Shown piece after piece: positions 36,480-49,090 of a stretch of 64,000 nt of DNA. The stretch's first letter is position 1; every line of letters starts with the position of its first letter. The notes under the pieces are model-generated. The model searched no databases. It was not told where the DNA came from and was given only the letters and a program-made list of their open reading frames with translations. The stretch is from Cryptomeria japonica (Eukaryota > Streptophyta > Pinopsida > Cupressales > Cupressaceae): NCBI RefSeq assembly GCF_030272615.1, contig NW_026729149.1, positions 108,763-172,762 of the forward strand, given 5' to 3'. Made by a program: the position numbers and the translations under genes.

Positions 36480-37330
36480 ATAGGAAAATCAAAAGAACAT
36501 TAAATGATATGTATAAGAAATCTACATTCAAGATTATGAAATAAGTTTTTCATTTAAAAAATGCAAGTTTTTTAAATAGTATTTGATATCAATTCGAAAT
36601 TTAATTATTTACTTGAATTTTAAAATTTTATTTATTAATTTCAATATACATATTTTCAATCATTAATATACTAATCATAAGCACTTTCACTAATATAAAG
36701 TACTATATATACATTGAACACTTAAAAAAAATATAAAATATTTATGTAACTTATCTAAATTTTAATCTATCACATTGTAAACTAAAACAAAAAAAATAAT
36801 AATGTTATTAAAATATATTCTAAATAAAATTTTCAAATTATTTTTATATTTTCAAATTTTATAAAAAATTGCAAAAGAAAAGAAAGAGAGAAAATATAAA
36901 TTATATGAAATATAGCATTATTTTGTTTTTCTATAAAGCACAAAATTTTAACACGCAAGATTAGAACTCTTAGAAGTGGAAATCGTTGACAACAAGAGAA
37001 GGCTACATAATCCAATCAGGGTTATTATCAATGGGTGGGTGTTTCTCGATGGGTGGGAGTTTCTCAAAGCTATACCCAGGAAAGCTGTATATTCCAGACA
37101 TCTTTATGAATTGCTTGTGATATATTACAAACATTTTAGGAATGGATTGCTAATTTTTCCAATCTTGTTAAGAAAATCATATACTCATTGTAATAATTAT
37201 AATGATTCACCCTAATTATTATTCTCCTCTTGAGGTTTGGTAAGCTTCAAATTAATTGTATCAAAATATTAAGAATCATTATCATGGTAATAAAGTCAAC
37301 TAAATATGGATCAACACTGACAATAAAAGA
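36480..37330. repeat. AT-rich block shared by units C and A
   Basis: Homologous to 45350-46440 apart from indels. The A/T-rich sequence has no supported gene. A short plus-strand frame at 36976-37215 exists, but its counterpart near 46050 is frameshifted, so it is not conserved as protein. Confidence 0.6.
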
Positions 37331-39592
37331 AATGCATAATTGCAATGCAAATAAGTTATTCTATTGATTAATAGATTACAACAATTTCTTGATAATGAAT
37401 GAACTACAATTGCTAGATCATATAGAGGTGTTAGATACATTCAAAAACTTCCAAACCTTATCTTAAAAATATTCCTCATAAATTAATCTATCAAGCAATA
37501 TTGTGGTAATAAATTCAGTTGATTATAAATGCATCAAATGGAGAATTCATATAAGAAATAAAAGAAATGTAGAATTGGATAAATTGTACTATTGATTCAA
37601 TAGATAATGAATCAACTAAGTTCTCACATTATATAGAGGTGTTAGATACATTCAAAGACTTCTAGAAACTTGTCTTGGAAAAATTACATTATTAGTCTCC
37701 CCTATTGTGTGTGGTTATTACCACTTTCTCTCCTTCTATAGAGGGCTTCAATTATTTTTTGACAAAACATTGTGACCTTTTCTATGTTTGAGATATAAAT
37801 TTCTCAAACAACTTGATGTTAGTGGCTTTATGAGATCCTCTTGAAAACTTCAATATCCCAACAATTAAAACACAAATAAATATCCCTATTGATTCACGAG
37901 ATTAAAAGATCTTCATCAAATAACAAAACATATATAAATTTCCTTATTGTTTTAAGAGATTACATTTGTTTACATTGATAACCATCAAATATCTTACAAA
38001 AGATTCTTGATCAACATCAAATATCAAACATAGATAAATTGACTTGCTAATGATTTCTTCAGTACTTCTTCATTCATAATTAAAACAAAAACAAATTTCT
38101 CTTTTGATTCAAGAAATTACAATAACTTCGTGACAAAATATCAAAACATAGATAATTTACTCTTTTGATTCAATAAATTACAAGACCTTCTTGATAAAAT
38201 ATCAAAAGACACATAAATTTCTCTATTCATTCAAGAGATTTCGTGATTAAATAATGAAACATAGATAAAGCACCCTATTGATTAAAGAGATTACAATAGC
38301 TTCTTGATTAGCATGAATTATCAAAACATAGATAACTTGCCCTATCACTCTTTATTGCTACCTTCTTCTTTAGTTATGGCTGGATTTAATGATTTCTTCA
38401 AAAGCCTCTTGAACACCATCAAATATCAAAACACAGATAAAATCCCCTACAACCTTTTATCACTACCTTCTTCAACTATTGTTGGATCTAATGATTCATT
38501 CTTCTTGAGCTTTGATTGCTATGACTGGATCTAAAGTTTTCAATGCTTCTTCACATAAAATTAAAATAGAGAAAATCAGGAGATTACAAGAGCTTATTAT
38601 GAAATATCAAAACACAAAATTAAAACACAAATAAATTTCCATATTGATTACAAGAGCATCTTGTTAAAAAATTTAACACAAATAAATTGCCCCATTGATT
38701 CAAGACATTACAATAGCTTCTTGATCACCATCAAATATTGAAACATAGATAAATTGCCCTATCACTTTTTATTGCTACCTTCTTCTTTAGCTACGGCGGA
38801 ATCTAATGATTTCTTCAAATACAAAACATAGATAAATTTCCCAACCTCTTTCTATTGCTACCTTCTTCAACTATTGCTAGATCTAATGATTTCTTCTTCT
38901 TCATCTTTGGCTGGGTCTAATAATTCTTTCTTCAACTATGGTTGGATCTAATGATTTCTTCAATGCTAATTCACAAGAAAACAAAACACAAATAAGTCAT
39001 TATATATTTATACCTTCGTCTTTAGCTACCTTCTTGTTTAGCTATGGATGGATTAGGAGACTACATGAGCTTCTTATGAAATATCAAAACATAAAATTAA
39101 AACACAAATAAATTGCCCTATTGATTCAAGAGATTACAAGAGTTTAATATGAAACAAAAATAAATTGCCCGATTGATTTATGAAATTAGAATATTTTCTT
39201 GAGCAAATAACAAAACCCAACTAAATTGCCCTACTATTCAAGAGATTACCAGAGCTTCTTGATCAAATAGCAAAACACAAATAAATTGGCCTATTAATTC
39301 AAGCTTCTGAATCACCATCAAATGTCAAAACACAAAATATAGATCAATTACCCTATTGATTCAACAAATTACAAGCCCTATTGTTCTATTGATTCAACAT
39401 ATTACAATAGCTTCTTGATACATTTTCAACAAATTACCCTATATTGCCCTGTTGTTCTATTGATTCAACAAATTACAAGACTAACTCATAATGAAAAAAT
39501 TAGGATTCCCTCATTATATAGACTTCAAAAATATATCCTAAAAACTTGAAAATAAAGAAAAAAACTAAAACAGATTCTTCTTGATCAAATAT
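37330..39592. repeat. Two-module minisatellite array (unit C)
   Basis: The same alternating modules as at 15136, preceded by an AT-rich stretch with TTGATTAATAGATTACAAC. It is homologous to 46440-49090 at an offset near 9.3-9.5 kb with many substitutions. The homology ends abruptly at 39592, just before the place where unit A continues towards the RING gene. Confidence 0.78.
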
Positions 39593-40684
39593 CCAACAAT
39601 AGAGGCCTTGCTGCTGCCACACAAGAACCACCAGTGAGAAGAAAGGAAGCAACTGATCCACAAGACAAGAACACTTTTGCAAGGAAGGAATAGGATGGCC
39701 ACAAGAACCAACAACAGAAAAAGCTACCGTAGAAACCATTCCCTCATAAGTCTGTACTGACATATAACACGGAATTAGCAACAACTTTGTTAAAAGTGCC
39801 CAGATTTGCAGCTAATAGGAATTTGCAACACATATTTCATAAAAAATTGCTTGGAGTTGCAACAAATTGGACAAAAAATAAAGAAAGGATACATTGTTGT
39901 TGTTCCAAAAGAGCCAAGAACAGAAACCAAAGCAACTTCTAATAGCTAACATTTGCTGAATGCCATCTCTAGCACAATATCTCTCTTTCTTGATTTGCCT
40001 TGTATACATCAGAGCATTTTTTGGATGTATACTGATCCACGTGACTGATAGAGAGCTCATAATGCAGTAAATGCATGTTGCAATCCACATGATGCTCATA
40101 ATTTGGGTCTCTTAATTTAGCATACATCTATGGCAACATTTGAGCAATGCTAGGTATTCTTGGGGTACTTTTTTCAAAAGATTGAAGCAGCAAGCGTTGA
40201 CGACAGTAAATAAGAATGTCCTTTTACATGTGCTTTGCTCTCATTTGTAATACAAGCAGCCCTTCTAGTCTCCATATCTCATCAAATGCTCCCTTTTGCA
40301 CTAGATTTATTACAAGAGTGACTCATGGCCTTAAAGCATTAAATATTCAAACAAAGGAAATCCATTTTGGGAGAAAGTGCATTCAGTGGTCTATGTTATG
40401 CATGATCCACATTTTCTATGAGAGTACCCGCTGCATGAGAACATGCAGCATGTTCAGTTTGGGGGAGAAGCTGATGTGCAGTCTTTTGCATGTGTGTCAT
40501 ACCACAAATCTTGTGACCATTCATAACTTTTTCTGTATGAGATTGTGGGGATAAGAAAGCAGCATATGGTGTAACATTTTGAAGATTATTTTAGAGCATC
40601 ATAGCACATATTTAAGGCAGCCACAACAAGAGGCAACCATGTAAGTTTTAGTCTGGTCTACTACTATTTAGTAATATTTTGAGG
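39593..40684. other. Single-copy stretch where the RING gene would be expected (unit C)
   Basis: About 1.1 kb of higher-complexity DNA without a relative elsewhere in the window. Minus-strand open frames at 39500-39784 and 39812-40099 and a plus-strand frame at 40216-40554 show no recognisable domain. It could be unique host DNA brought in by rearrangement or a fragment of an unrelated gene. Confidence 0.45.
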
Positions 40685-41312
40685 TAGTACATTTAGAGCC
40701 ATCTCAATACTAGCATTTGGAAACATTTTGGCATCAATGCTGAGGTAGATATTGTAAACGGGTTGGGCAGATTTGAACGTATTTGAACAATAGTACTTCT
40801 TGCATGTATATTTTATGTTTGCCACCAATACTTAGAAATTCAATAATTAGAGGGCATTTTTAATATGTTGGGCAAGTGTTTTTGTTACGTGGTTAATTGT
40901 TGAGCCATTGTATGGTTTCAACTATGCATTTGTTTGGAGTGACATTAACATTTGAGAACAAACAATACTGTTCATAGTGGTTCTGGGTAGATAACATTGT
41001 GAGACAGTCATCCTAAATTATTGTTCATATACCCAAACAAAGCCATTAGAAGAAGTATCATGTGGTCAACTGTTCGAGCATACCGTTGCAATTGTATTTG
41101 TTGAAATTTGATTGGTGACTGGCCTTAGACCACCATAGATAAGCCCAACATGTTTTTAAAAGTACTAAAAAAGGTTTCATCATGTCTTGAGATCTGAGAA
41201 CTGGGTTCTTGTGATTTTTGGAGAGCGAATTCATAAAATCATAATGAACAAACCAAATGAATTTCTCACCTATCTAGTGCACAATTTTCAAGAAATTAGC
41301 CACTGTCACCTA
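40685..41312. repeat. Flank repeat without the chromovirus (unit C, empty-site paralogue)
   Basis: Matches 2571-3199 in the same orientation with about 10 percent or more divergence. Where the other copies switch to LTR (after GGCCA), this copy has AGCCACTGTCACC and continues into unrelated-looking DNA, with a second CCACTGTCACCTA string about 150 bp later. It therefore represents a version of the repeat that did not receive the element. Confidence 0.72.
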
Positions 41313-42894
41313 TATCCAATTTGCCTTTCACTTGAGATCCGTGCATATGTTGGCTCTGATCTTTAGATGGGAAATGCACTATATGAAAAGAAACAAAGAC
41401 ACAAAGATATAGGCAATTCTAGTTCATGATTTCCTAGAAAATGACCACTGTCACCTAAAGCCATTTTCCTTTTATCTAGAAATACATGTATAAAAAAGCT
41501 CTAACTTTTGTCATAGAAATGCAATGGGATAGTTGAAACCTGCCTGCAAAATTTTAGAAAACCCAGTTTCACTTTGTGAGAAAATGGTTAAGAAAAACAT
41601 TACTGCAATTTGTGATGCAATTCCACTAGAATCGCTTGCAGTCAGTTTGAAAGTGCTTCTCAGCAAGAAGTTTTGTATTCTATCATCATCATCAGTTGGG
41701 TTACCATAAAAGTGCTAACAAGTGATTTTATTTATTATGCATTGAAAAATGGAAGCAACATTCAATTTGGGTTGGTGAATTCATAATAGTGGGTTACACT
41801 TTCAGCGATGAAAAAACGGTTGTCATTTGACAAAAATAAAATTTTACATCCTTTCAAATGAATGGGATATTTCGAGCGAAGAGATATTTGTGTTCGCTCA
41901 AAAGAAGTATTTCGAAATGAATGGCCCTATTTTGGTGGGTTCATTCGAAGGTCTCGTTGGCCTATTTTTTTATTAATAAAAAAAGGGTTTGAGTGAATAG
42001 CCCCTTCAAATGAACTCTTTGATATAGGGTCCTTTATAAAAAAAAAGGTATAATTGTTAAAAATGACAGTTACATTGCCGTTTTTGATATCAATGAAGAG
42101 GAGCCAAACCAACCTACAAACATTGAACCAAAAATAGCTTTATCAACTACAAATTCATCTCATTCACATCTACACTAGGTTGGTGATCCAAGCTTCTTTG
42201 TTCCATCCAATTTCATTCATTTAGCTCATTCTCATTCAGCTCTTGCTTTGAATGATTTCAATTTCATCTAAGTTTCTATTTGTATCTTTCATTGTCTATT
42301 CATGAATGTTCTCTTTGTATCTTTTATCATATATTCATGTGTGTTCTTTATGTGATCTTTTTGTTGAACTGTGAGAGTTAATAGAGATAAAAGATAAAAG
42401 ATAAAAATTTTCATAAAAACTCTTGATAATGTTGCTCCTATAAAAACTAAGATTTTCAACTCAACTTGTTACCTGTTGGTGAATACAAATTTAACCCTAG
42501 GAGAACTAAACATTTATCAAGAGTATAGCGAAATGGTGGAGGTGCGATTTATCACCAACACTAACATGTATTAAAAATGTTTGTAAAGTGATTTCCTCAC
42601 AAGAATTATGTTCCAACTGAGTCATTAAGTTAGTAAGACTGACTTTATTCAAACCTTTGCTAAACTAACATATTCACAAGCATTGTACCCCAATGGAGCC
42701 TATAGTGTAACAGGATTCAATATCATATTTTTAAGAGACATGACTGTACAAATGTGGTCCCAATAGCTCAACAATATAGTAAGAAATTCAATGAAAAATA
42801 CTTTAAACAAAAATTCCTCAAATAGGCATTAAAATGAAGTAATAAGCATTAGTTCATGGTTATGGGTGAACAAGAAGTAATTATAAGTAGATAA
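41313..42894. other. Unrecognised intergenic DNA
   Basis: I see no domain, RNA gene or relative within the window. Small features are a palindromic TTTTTTATTAATAAAAAA near 41965-41985 and three adjacent GATAAAA units near 42387-42408. Short open frames are not supported. Confidence 0.4.
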
Positions 42895-43160
42895 AATATT
42901 GTGTAAGAAGATGAAATTTCAACAACGCAACAATTTCATTGTAGTCTACCCTAGGCAATTGTCAATATCCTTTGGCTACAATCCTTGCCTTATGTTTTTG
43001 CACACCACGATTTACATGCAATTTTATTTTGTAAAATCATTTAACTATCATCACATATTTTTTCGTATGGAATACTCCCTAACTCTCATGTTTGATTATT
43101 TCAATAGCATCTATTTTCTCATCCATTGCATTTACTAGAATTTATTCTTTCATTGCTTCT
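42895..43160 (-). pseudogene. Ty1/copia reverse transcriptase N-terminal fragment
   Basis: Minus-strand translation shows DDPINFEEAMKE, NAMDEKIDAIE, then HKARIVAKGY, QLPRVDYNEIVALLKF, the start of the copia reverse transcriptase domain, with stops and frameshifts. No sequence resembling the catalytic core follows below 42895, so the element is truncated here. Confidence 0.78.
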
Positions 43161-43389
43161 TCAAAATTAATTGGATCATCTACATGTGAATATAAGAAAA
43201 AAAAAAGAAGTCATAGTTGCATTATTTTCATCTTCATTTTTCTCATTAATCTCTCTTAAACTTATTATTTTGGTCTTCGTAAGCTTTCTAATGTGTGTTT
43301 TGACCTGTCACTTGAACTTGTGGAATGTGAGCTTTATGGTCCAACACCAAGAGTCCCAATTGAAGATGGTATTTGTTGAACATTGATGG

Positions 43390-43745
43390 AGCATTTTATT
43401 TAGTGCGTAGGGCTACCCTTATGCTTGAGGATAGTATCACTTGACCAATTTGTTAACCTTGAATGGGTGTAGTAGGAGTGACATTTAGAGGAGTACATAC
43501 TGGTATAAAATCTTTGTTTTCTTCTCATGGTAAGTTGGTTGTAATATTGATTGTTTTATCCAAACTTACATCCCATGCTTCATCTTCTATAGATTGCACA
43601 CCTCTAGTGATTATGACTCTCTTGATTATTGGATTATGTATCTTTTTTTCCTTTGATTCATCACTATAACCTATAAATATGTATTTTTCTCCTTTGTTAT
43701 CTAGTTTTCTTCTTTATTCATCTAGGACTTATACATATGCCACAC
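43390..43745 (-). pseudogene. Ty1/copia integrase C-terminal region
   Basis: On the minus strand KLDNKGEKYIFIGYSDESKE is followed by NPIIKRVIITRGV, the conserved region between copia integrase and reverse transcriptase. It continues the frame order of the neighbouring integrase remnant and is interrupted by stops. Confidence 0.78.
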
Positions 43746-43771
43746 ATATATATACTCTCATATGAGAAATA

Positions 43772-44206
43772 TTATGTTTTCTTCCACTTCATGTTTCTTC
43801 CAAAATTTATATTGGTGACGCTTTTGATGAAACATCTATTCATTATACATGTTGTACATGCTACAAGTTCAACCCAATACTCATTTATGAAGTGTGTTGC
43901 TTTCAACATGTTCCTTGATATTTCCATGATTGTCCCACTTTTCGTGCCAGCCACACCATTTTGTTGAAGGGTATACCTTGTGGTAAATTGTTTGTGGATA
44001 CCTTTATGTGGAATCATCATTGAATGTGAAGAAGTAGTAGGTTCCAGTAATTGAAGGTATTTCCATTGGTCCATACAAATATGAGTGAACAATCTCCAAT
44101 GGCATTTTTGCACGTATAGACCTTCATATTCCCTATTTTGTTTACCCAAGATACAACCTTCACATATTCTATTTTGTTTTTCTATTAAGGGCAACCCCTT
44201 GACCAT
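43772..44206 (-). pseudogene. Ty1/copia GAG-pre-integrase and integrase fragment
   Basis: The 144-residue minus-strand frame starts MVKGLPLIEKQNRICEGC and contains LGKQNRE, typical of the zinc-binding pre-integrase domain. It then jumps to HKQFTTRYTLQQNGVAGTKS and MEISRNMLKATHFINEYWVE, the later part of the copia integrase core. Most of the segment between the first two catalytic aspartates is deleted, so the enzyme is inactive. Confidence 0.88.
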
Positions 44207-44593
44207 TATTTTCTTATATAATATAAGTTTGAACCTCCAATGTTTAAGTGTTCAATTCATAAGTTCCATAAGCAATTTTCATCTTTAATTTCTTCATCAA
44301 AGATTATTTGGGCGATTGTTGTAGTTTTCTCTTCTTCCTCTCGTGAGTTTGTTGAAGGATGTTCTTGAGCAAATTCTACCTTCAAATTTGGTTTAAACCT
44401 TAAGGAAAATATTTTATTGCTTCTCATTAGGACCTTGGCTATAAGATGGTTACTAGGAAATTTATCTAAAATTGTGTGGTTTTTTTATGAAAAATATTCT
44501 ATGCCCCTTTTGAACAAGCTACTCTATACTCATGAATTTATGCTTCAAGCTAGGAAAAAAATACACATTTGAGGTAAAAAATATCCACCCTTG

Positions 44594-44848
44594 TTAGGTT
44601 AGAATGTTGAAATTTTCTTTTCCTATAACTAAAACTTTGTTATCATTCCCAAATCTGACATCTAATTTTACACTTCCATCCAAACTAGAAAATAGTTCTA
44701 AGTTCCATATCGTATGATTGCTACAATAGCAGTGTAATAACCATGTCTTTTTCATTTTCTTGTGCAACATAAAAAGCGATTCACATATTTCTTTGGTAAA
44801 ATTGGACTTTTTTTTGTCTAGAATCATATTGTTTCTTGCTAAATTCAT
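44594..44848 (-). pseudogene. Ty1/copia protease fragment
   Basis: The minus-strand frame shows WLLHCYCSNHTIWNLELFSS followed by LDGSVKLDVRFGNDNKVLV. This matches the copia aspartic protease, but the catalytic Asp-Ser-Gly triplet is His-Cys-Tyr here. Protease normally releases the Gag and Pol products. Confidence 0.85.
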
Positions 44849-45346
44849 TTAAATAATGCTCATAGTTCTTGTAGTGATGATATTAAATTGAAGAATTATC
44901 ATACCCTTGGTTCTGAGGCTGATTTGGAGTTGACATTTGATGGTTTCCTCTTCCACTTAAGTTCTCACTTGAGTTTGATGATTTGGTTCTTCCACTTCTA
45001 TATGAGTTTCTTTTTCTACCTTTGAAATTTGATCTTTATCTACTTCTACCATGGTTGATTAAGATTTGTGTCTTGAAGGCATGCTCCAACCTTGAATTTG
45101 CTGACCGACTTATCCTATGCTTATGAGAAATGAGAGATGCATGCAACTGATCATCTAAAAATTGTGAAAGATTAACTGTTTCTTCTGTGGCCACCACAAT
45201 AGATTCAAATCTTTTAAGAAAAGTTTTTATAATTTTCTCAGCCACTCTCCTATCTTCAAGAGTTCCAACATGTAATCTTGTGAACAAAACAATGCCTCCA
45301 TTATGATTACCCAATAGTTATAATTTTTGCTATTAAACTGAAGAAA
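44849..45346 (-). pseudogene. Ty1/copia gag C-terminal fragment
   Basis: The frame at 45036-45314 reads GTLEDRRVAEKIIKTFLKRF, then EETVNLSQFLDDQLHASL, the UBN2-type Gag domain. Downstream, an Arg/Ser/Gly-rich stretch is followed by YHHYKNYEHYLNEF, a zinc knuckle in which all three cysteines have been replaced while the histidine remains. The upstream part jumps from the gag start (FCSQD-like, near 45290) directly to LEDRR, so an internal deletion is likely. Confidence 0.82.
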
Positions 45347-45349
45347 CTG

Positions 45350-46440
45350 AACAAATCAAAAGAGCATTAAATGATATGTATAAGAAATCTACAAAGAAGA
45401 TTATGAAATATGTTTTTCGTTTCAAGACTGCAGGTTTTTTTTTGGAGTGAATAAGAAGACACGGTAAGCTGAAAGAGAATGTAATACAAACCAATTTCTG
45501 AGTCTTTCATTGGTCTTGTATGCAGCTATCTGCTGTCTCGAGCTACTTCCCACGCCATTCAACACTTCTTCAGCCTGCATAGCGCTTTGATTTTCTTGTC
45601 TTTTTTCCCAGGTTGGCTGCCTTCCAGATGCTTAAGCAGCCTTCTAACTTCTTCATTTTTTCTAATGTTGTTTTAAAACTGCACATATATATGACTATAT
45701 TAATTTTTATATCTCATCTATTTCAACCTTGCCTTAGAAACATCAAACAAAAACTAAGAATGAAAACAAAACCATTAACTTGAAAACCATATACATTGAA
45801 CACTTTAAAAAATATTAAATATAATCATGTTATTAAATATATCACATTGTAAACTAAAACAAAAAAAATAATCATGTTATTAAAATATATTCTAAATAAA
45901 ATTTTAAAATTGTATTTAGTATTTTCAAATTTTATAAAAATTTGTAAAACAAAAGAGAGAAAGGAAATCTAAATTATATGAAATATAGCATTATTTTGCT
46001 TTTCTCTAGAGTACAAAATTTTAACACATAGGATTAGAACCCTTAAAATGGAGATTGTTGACAACAAGAGAAGACTACATAATCCAATTGGGGTTATTAT
46101 TCAATGGGTGGGTGTTTCTGGATGGGTGGAGGTTTCTCAAAGCTATACCTAGGAAGGCTATATATTCCAGACATCTTTATGAATAGATTGCGATATTTTA
46201 TAGACATCTTAGGAATGGATTGCTAATTTTACCTATCTTGTTAACAAAATCATATACTCATTGTAATCATTATAATGATTCACTCTAATTATTATTCTCC
46301 TCTTGATGTTTGGTAATCAATATAATTGGAAATTTCAAATTAATTGTATCAAAACATTAGGAAGCATTATTATGGTAATAAAGTCAATTAAATATGGATC
46401 CACACTGATAATAAAAGAAACATAATTGCAATGCAAATAA
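45350..46440. repeat. AT-rich block of unit A with an inserted segment
   Basis: Homologous to 36484-37330, but about 45437-45745 has no counterpart there. That insert has mixed composition, with a T-run at its left end and a CCCAG string followed by a less AT-rich part. No protein domain is recognised in it. The rest is AT-rich without genes. Confidence 0.5.
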
Positions 46441-49090
46441 ATTATTCTATTGATTAATAGATTACAACAATTTCTTTATAATGAATGAACTACAATTGCT
46501 ACATCATATAGAGGTGTTAGATACATTCAAAGAGTTCAAAAGCTTATCTTAAACATATTCCTCAGTAATTAATCTATCAAGCAATACTTTGGTAATAAAT
46601 TCAGTTAATTATAAATGCATCAAATGGAGAATCCATACAAGAAATAAAAGAAATGCAGAATTGGATAAATTGTTCTACTGATTCAATAGATAATGAATGA
46701 ACTACAATTCTCACATTATATAGAGGTGTTAGATACATTCAAAGACTTCTAGAAACTTGTCTTGGAAAAATTACATGATTAGTCTCCCCTATTATGTGTG
46801 GTTATTACCACTTTCTCTCCTTCTATAGAGGGCTTCAATTATTTTTTGACAAAACATTGTGACCTTTTCTATGTCTCAGATATAAATTTCTCAAACAAAT
46901 TGATGTTAGTGGCTTTATGAGATACCCTCAAAAACTTCAATATCCCAAGAACTAAAACACAAATAAATATCCCTATTGATTAAAGCGATTAAAATACCTA
47001 TATCAAATAACATAACATATATAAATCGCCTTATTGTTTCAAGAGATTACATTTATTTCTTGATAACCATCAAATATATTACAAAAGATTTTTGATCAAC
47101 ATCAAATATCAAAACATAGATAAATTGCCTTGATAATGATTTCTTTAGTGCTTCTTCACTCATAATTAAAACACAAACAAATTGCTCTATTGGTTCAAAA
47201 GATTACAATAACTTCTTGACAAAATATCAAAACATAGATAAATTGCTATGTTGATTCAAGAAATTACAAGACCTTCTTGATCACATATCAAAAGACACAT
47301 AAATTTCTCTATTCATTCAAGAGATTACAAGAGATTCTTGATTAAATAATGAAACACAGATAAAACAACCTATTGATTCAAGAGATTACAATAGCTTCTT
47401 AATTAGCATCAAATATCAAAACATAGATAACTTACCCTATCACCTTTTATTGCTACCTTCTTCTTTAGCTATGGCCGGATTTAATGATTTCTTCAAAAGC
47501 CTCTTGATCACCATCAAATACCAAAACACAAATAAAAATCCCTACCACCTTTTATTGCTACCTTCTTCAACTATGGTTGGGTCTAATGATTCCTTCTTCT
47601 TCAGCTATGATTGCTATGACTAGATCTAATACTTTCAGTGCTTCTTCACATAAAATTAAAACACAAATAATGGAGATTACAAGAGCTTATTATGAAATGT
47701 CAAAAAAAAAAATTAAAACACAAATAAATTTCCCTATTGATTACAAGAGCTTCTTGATCAAATAGTTTAACACAAATAAATTGCCCCATTGATTCAAGAG
47801 ATTACAATAGCTTCTTGATCACCATCAAATATGGAAACATAGATAAATTACCCTATCACTTTTTATTGCTACCTTCTTCTTTATCTACGGCTGGATCTAA
47901 TGATTTCTTCAAATACAAAACATAGATAAATTTCCCTACTACTTTTTATTTCTACCTTCTTCAACTATGGCTAGATCTAATGATTTCTTCTTCTTCATCT
48001 ATGGCTGGGTCTAATAATTCTTTCTTCAACTATGGTTGGATCTAATGATTTCTTCAGTGTTTTTTCACATGAAAATAAAACACAAATAAGTTATTCTATA
48101 TTTCTACCTTCTTCTTTAGCTATGGATGGATCTATTTCAGGAGATTACAAGAGCTTCTTATGAAATATCAAAACACAAAATTGAAACACAAATAAGTTGC
48201 CTTATTGATTATAAGAGATTCTTGATCAAATAATTTAACATAGATAAACTGCCCTATTGATTCAAGTTATTATAACAACTGCTTGATCACCATAAATTAT
48301 AAAAGCATAAATAAATTGCCCTGTAAGTTTTTACTGCTACCTTCTTCTCTAGCTATTGCTAGATATAATGGTTTATTCAAAATCTTCTTGATCACCATCA
48401 AATATCAAAACACAGATAAATTGTCTTTATCACTTTTTATTGATACCTTATTCAACTGTGACTGGATCTAATGATTCCTTCTTCTTCAGCTATGGCTGGA
48501 TCTAATGATTTCTTCATAGAAAATTAAAACAACAGATATATTACCCTATATTGCTACCTTCTTCTTCAGCGATGGATGGATCAGGAGACTACATGAGCTT
48601 CTTATGAAATATCAAAACACAAAATCAAAACACAAAATTAAAATGCAAATAAATTGTTCTATTGATTCAAGAGATTACAAGAGTTTAATATGAAACACAA
48701 ATAAATTGCCCTCTTGATTTAAGAAATTAGAAGAGTTGCTTGATCAAATAACAAAACCCAACTAAATTGCCCTACCGTTCAGGAGATTACAATAGCTCCT
48801 TGATCAAATAGCAAAACACAAATTAATTGCCCTATTAACTCAAGCTTCTCGATCACCATCAAATGTCAAAACGCAAAATATAGATCAATTATCCTATTTA
48901 TTCAACATATTACAAGCCCTATTGTTCTATTGATTCAATATATTACAATAGCTCCTTGAAGCATTTTCAAAGATCAGACTAACTCATAATGAAAAAATTA
49001 GGATTGCCTCATTATATAGACTTCAAAAAATATCCTAAAATCTTGAAAATAAGAAAAAAACTAAAACAGATTCTTCTTGATCAAATATCA
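46440..49090. repeat. Two-module minisatellite array (unit A)
   Basis: The longest version of the alternating array. From 47718 to about 49060 it is nearly identical to unit B (15136-16480); over its whole length it is a diverged relative of 37330-39592. Both modules keep the same orientation throughout. It ends about 200 bp 3' of the RING gene. Confidence 0.8.

Noticed and set aside
36976-37215. Plus-strand open frame of 79 codons in unit C, starting MEIVDNKRR
   Set aside because: The paralogous sequence near 46050 keeps the first residues but is frameshifted soon after, and no domain is recognisable. Conservation fits shared DNA, not protein.
41920-42060. AT palindrome considered as the core of a MITE
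   Set aside because: No terminal inverted repeat pair with a target-site duplication could be found around it; a short palindrome in AT-rich DNA is expected by chance.
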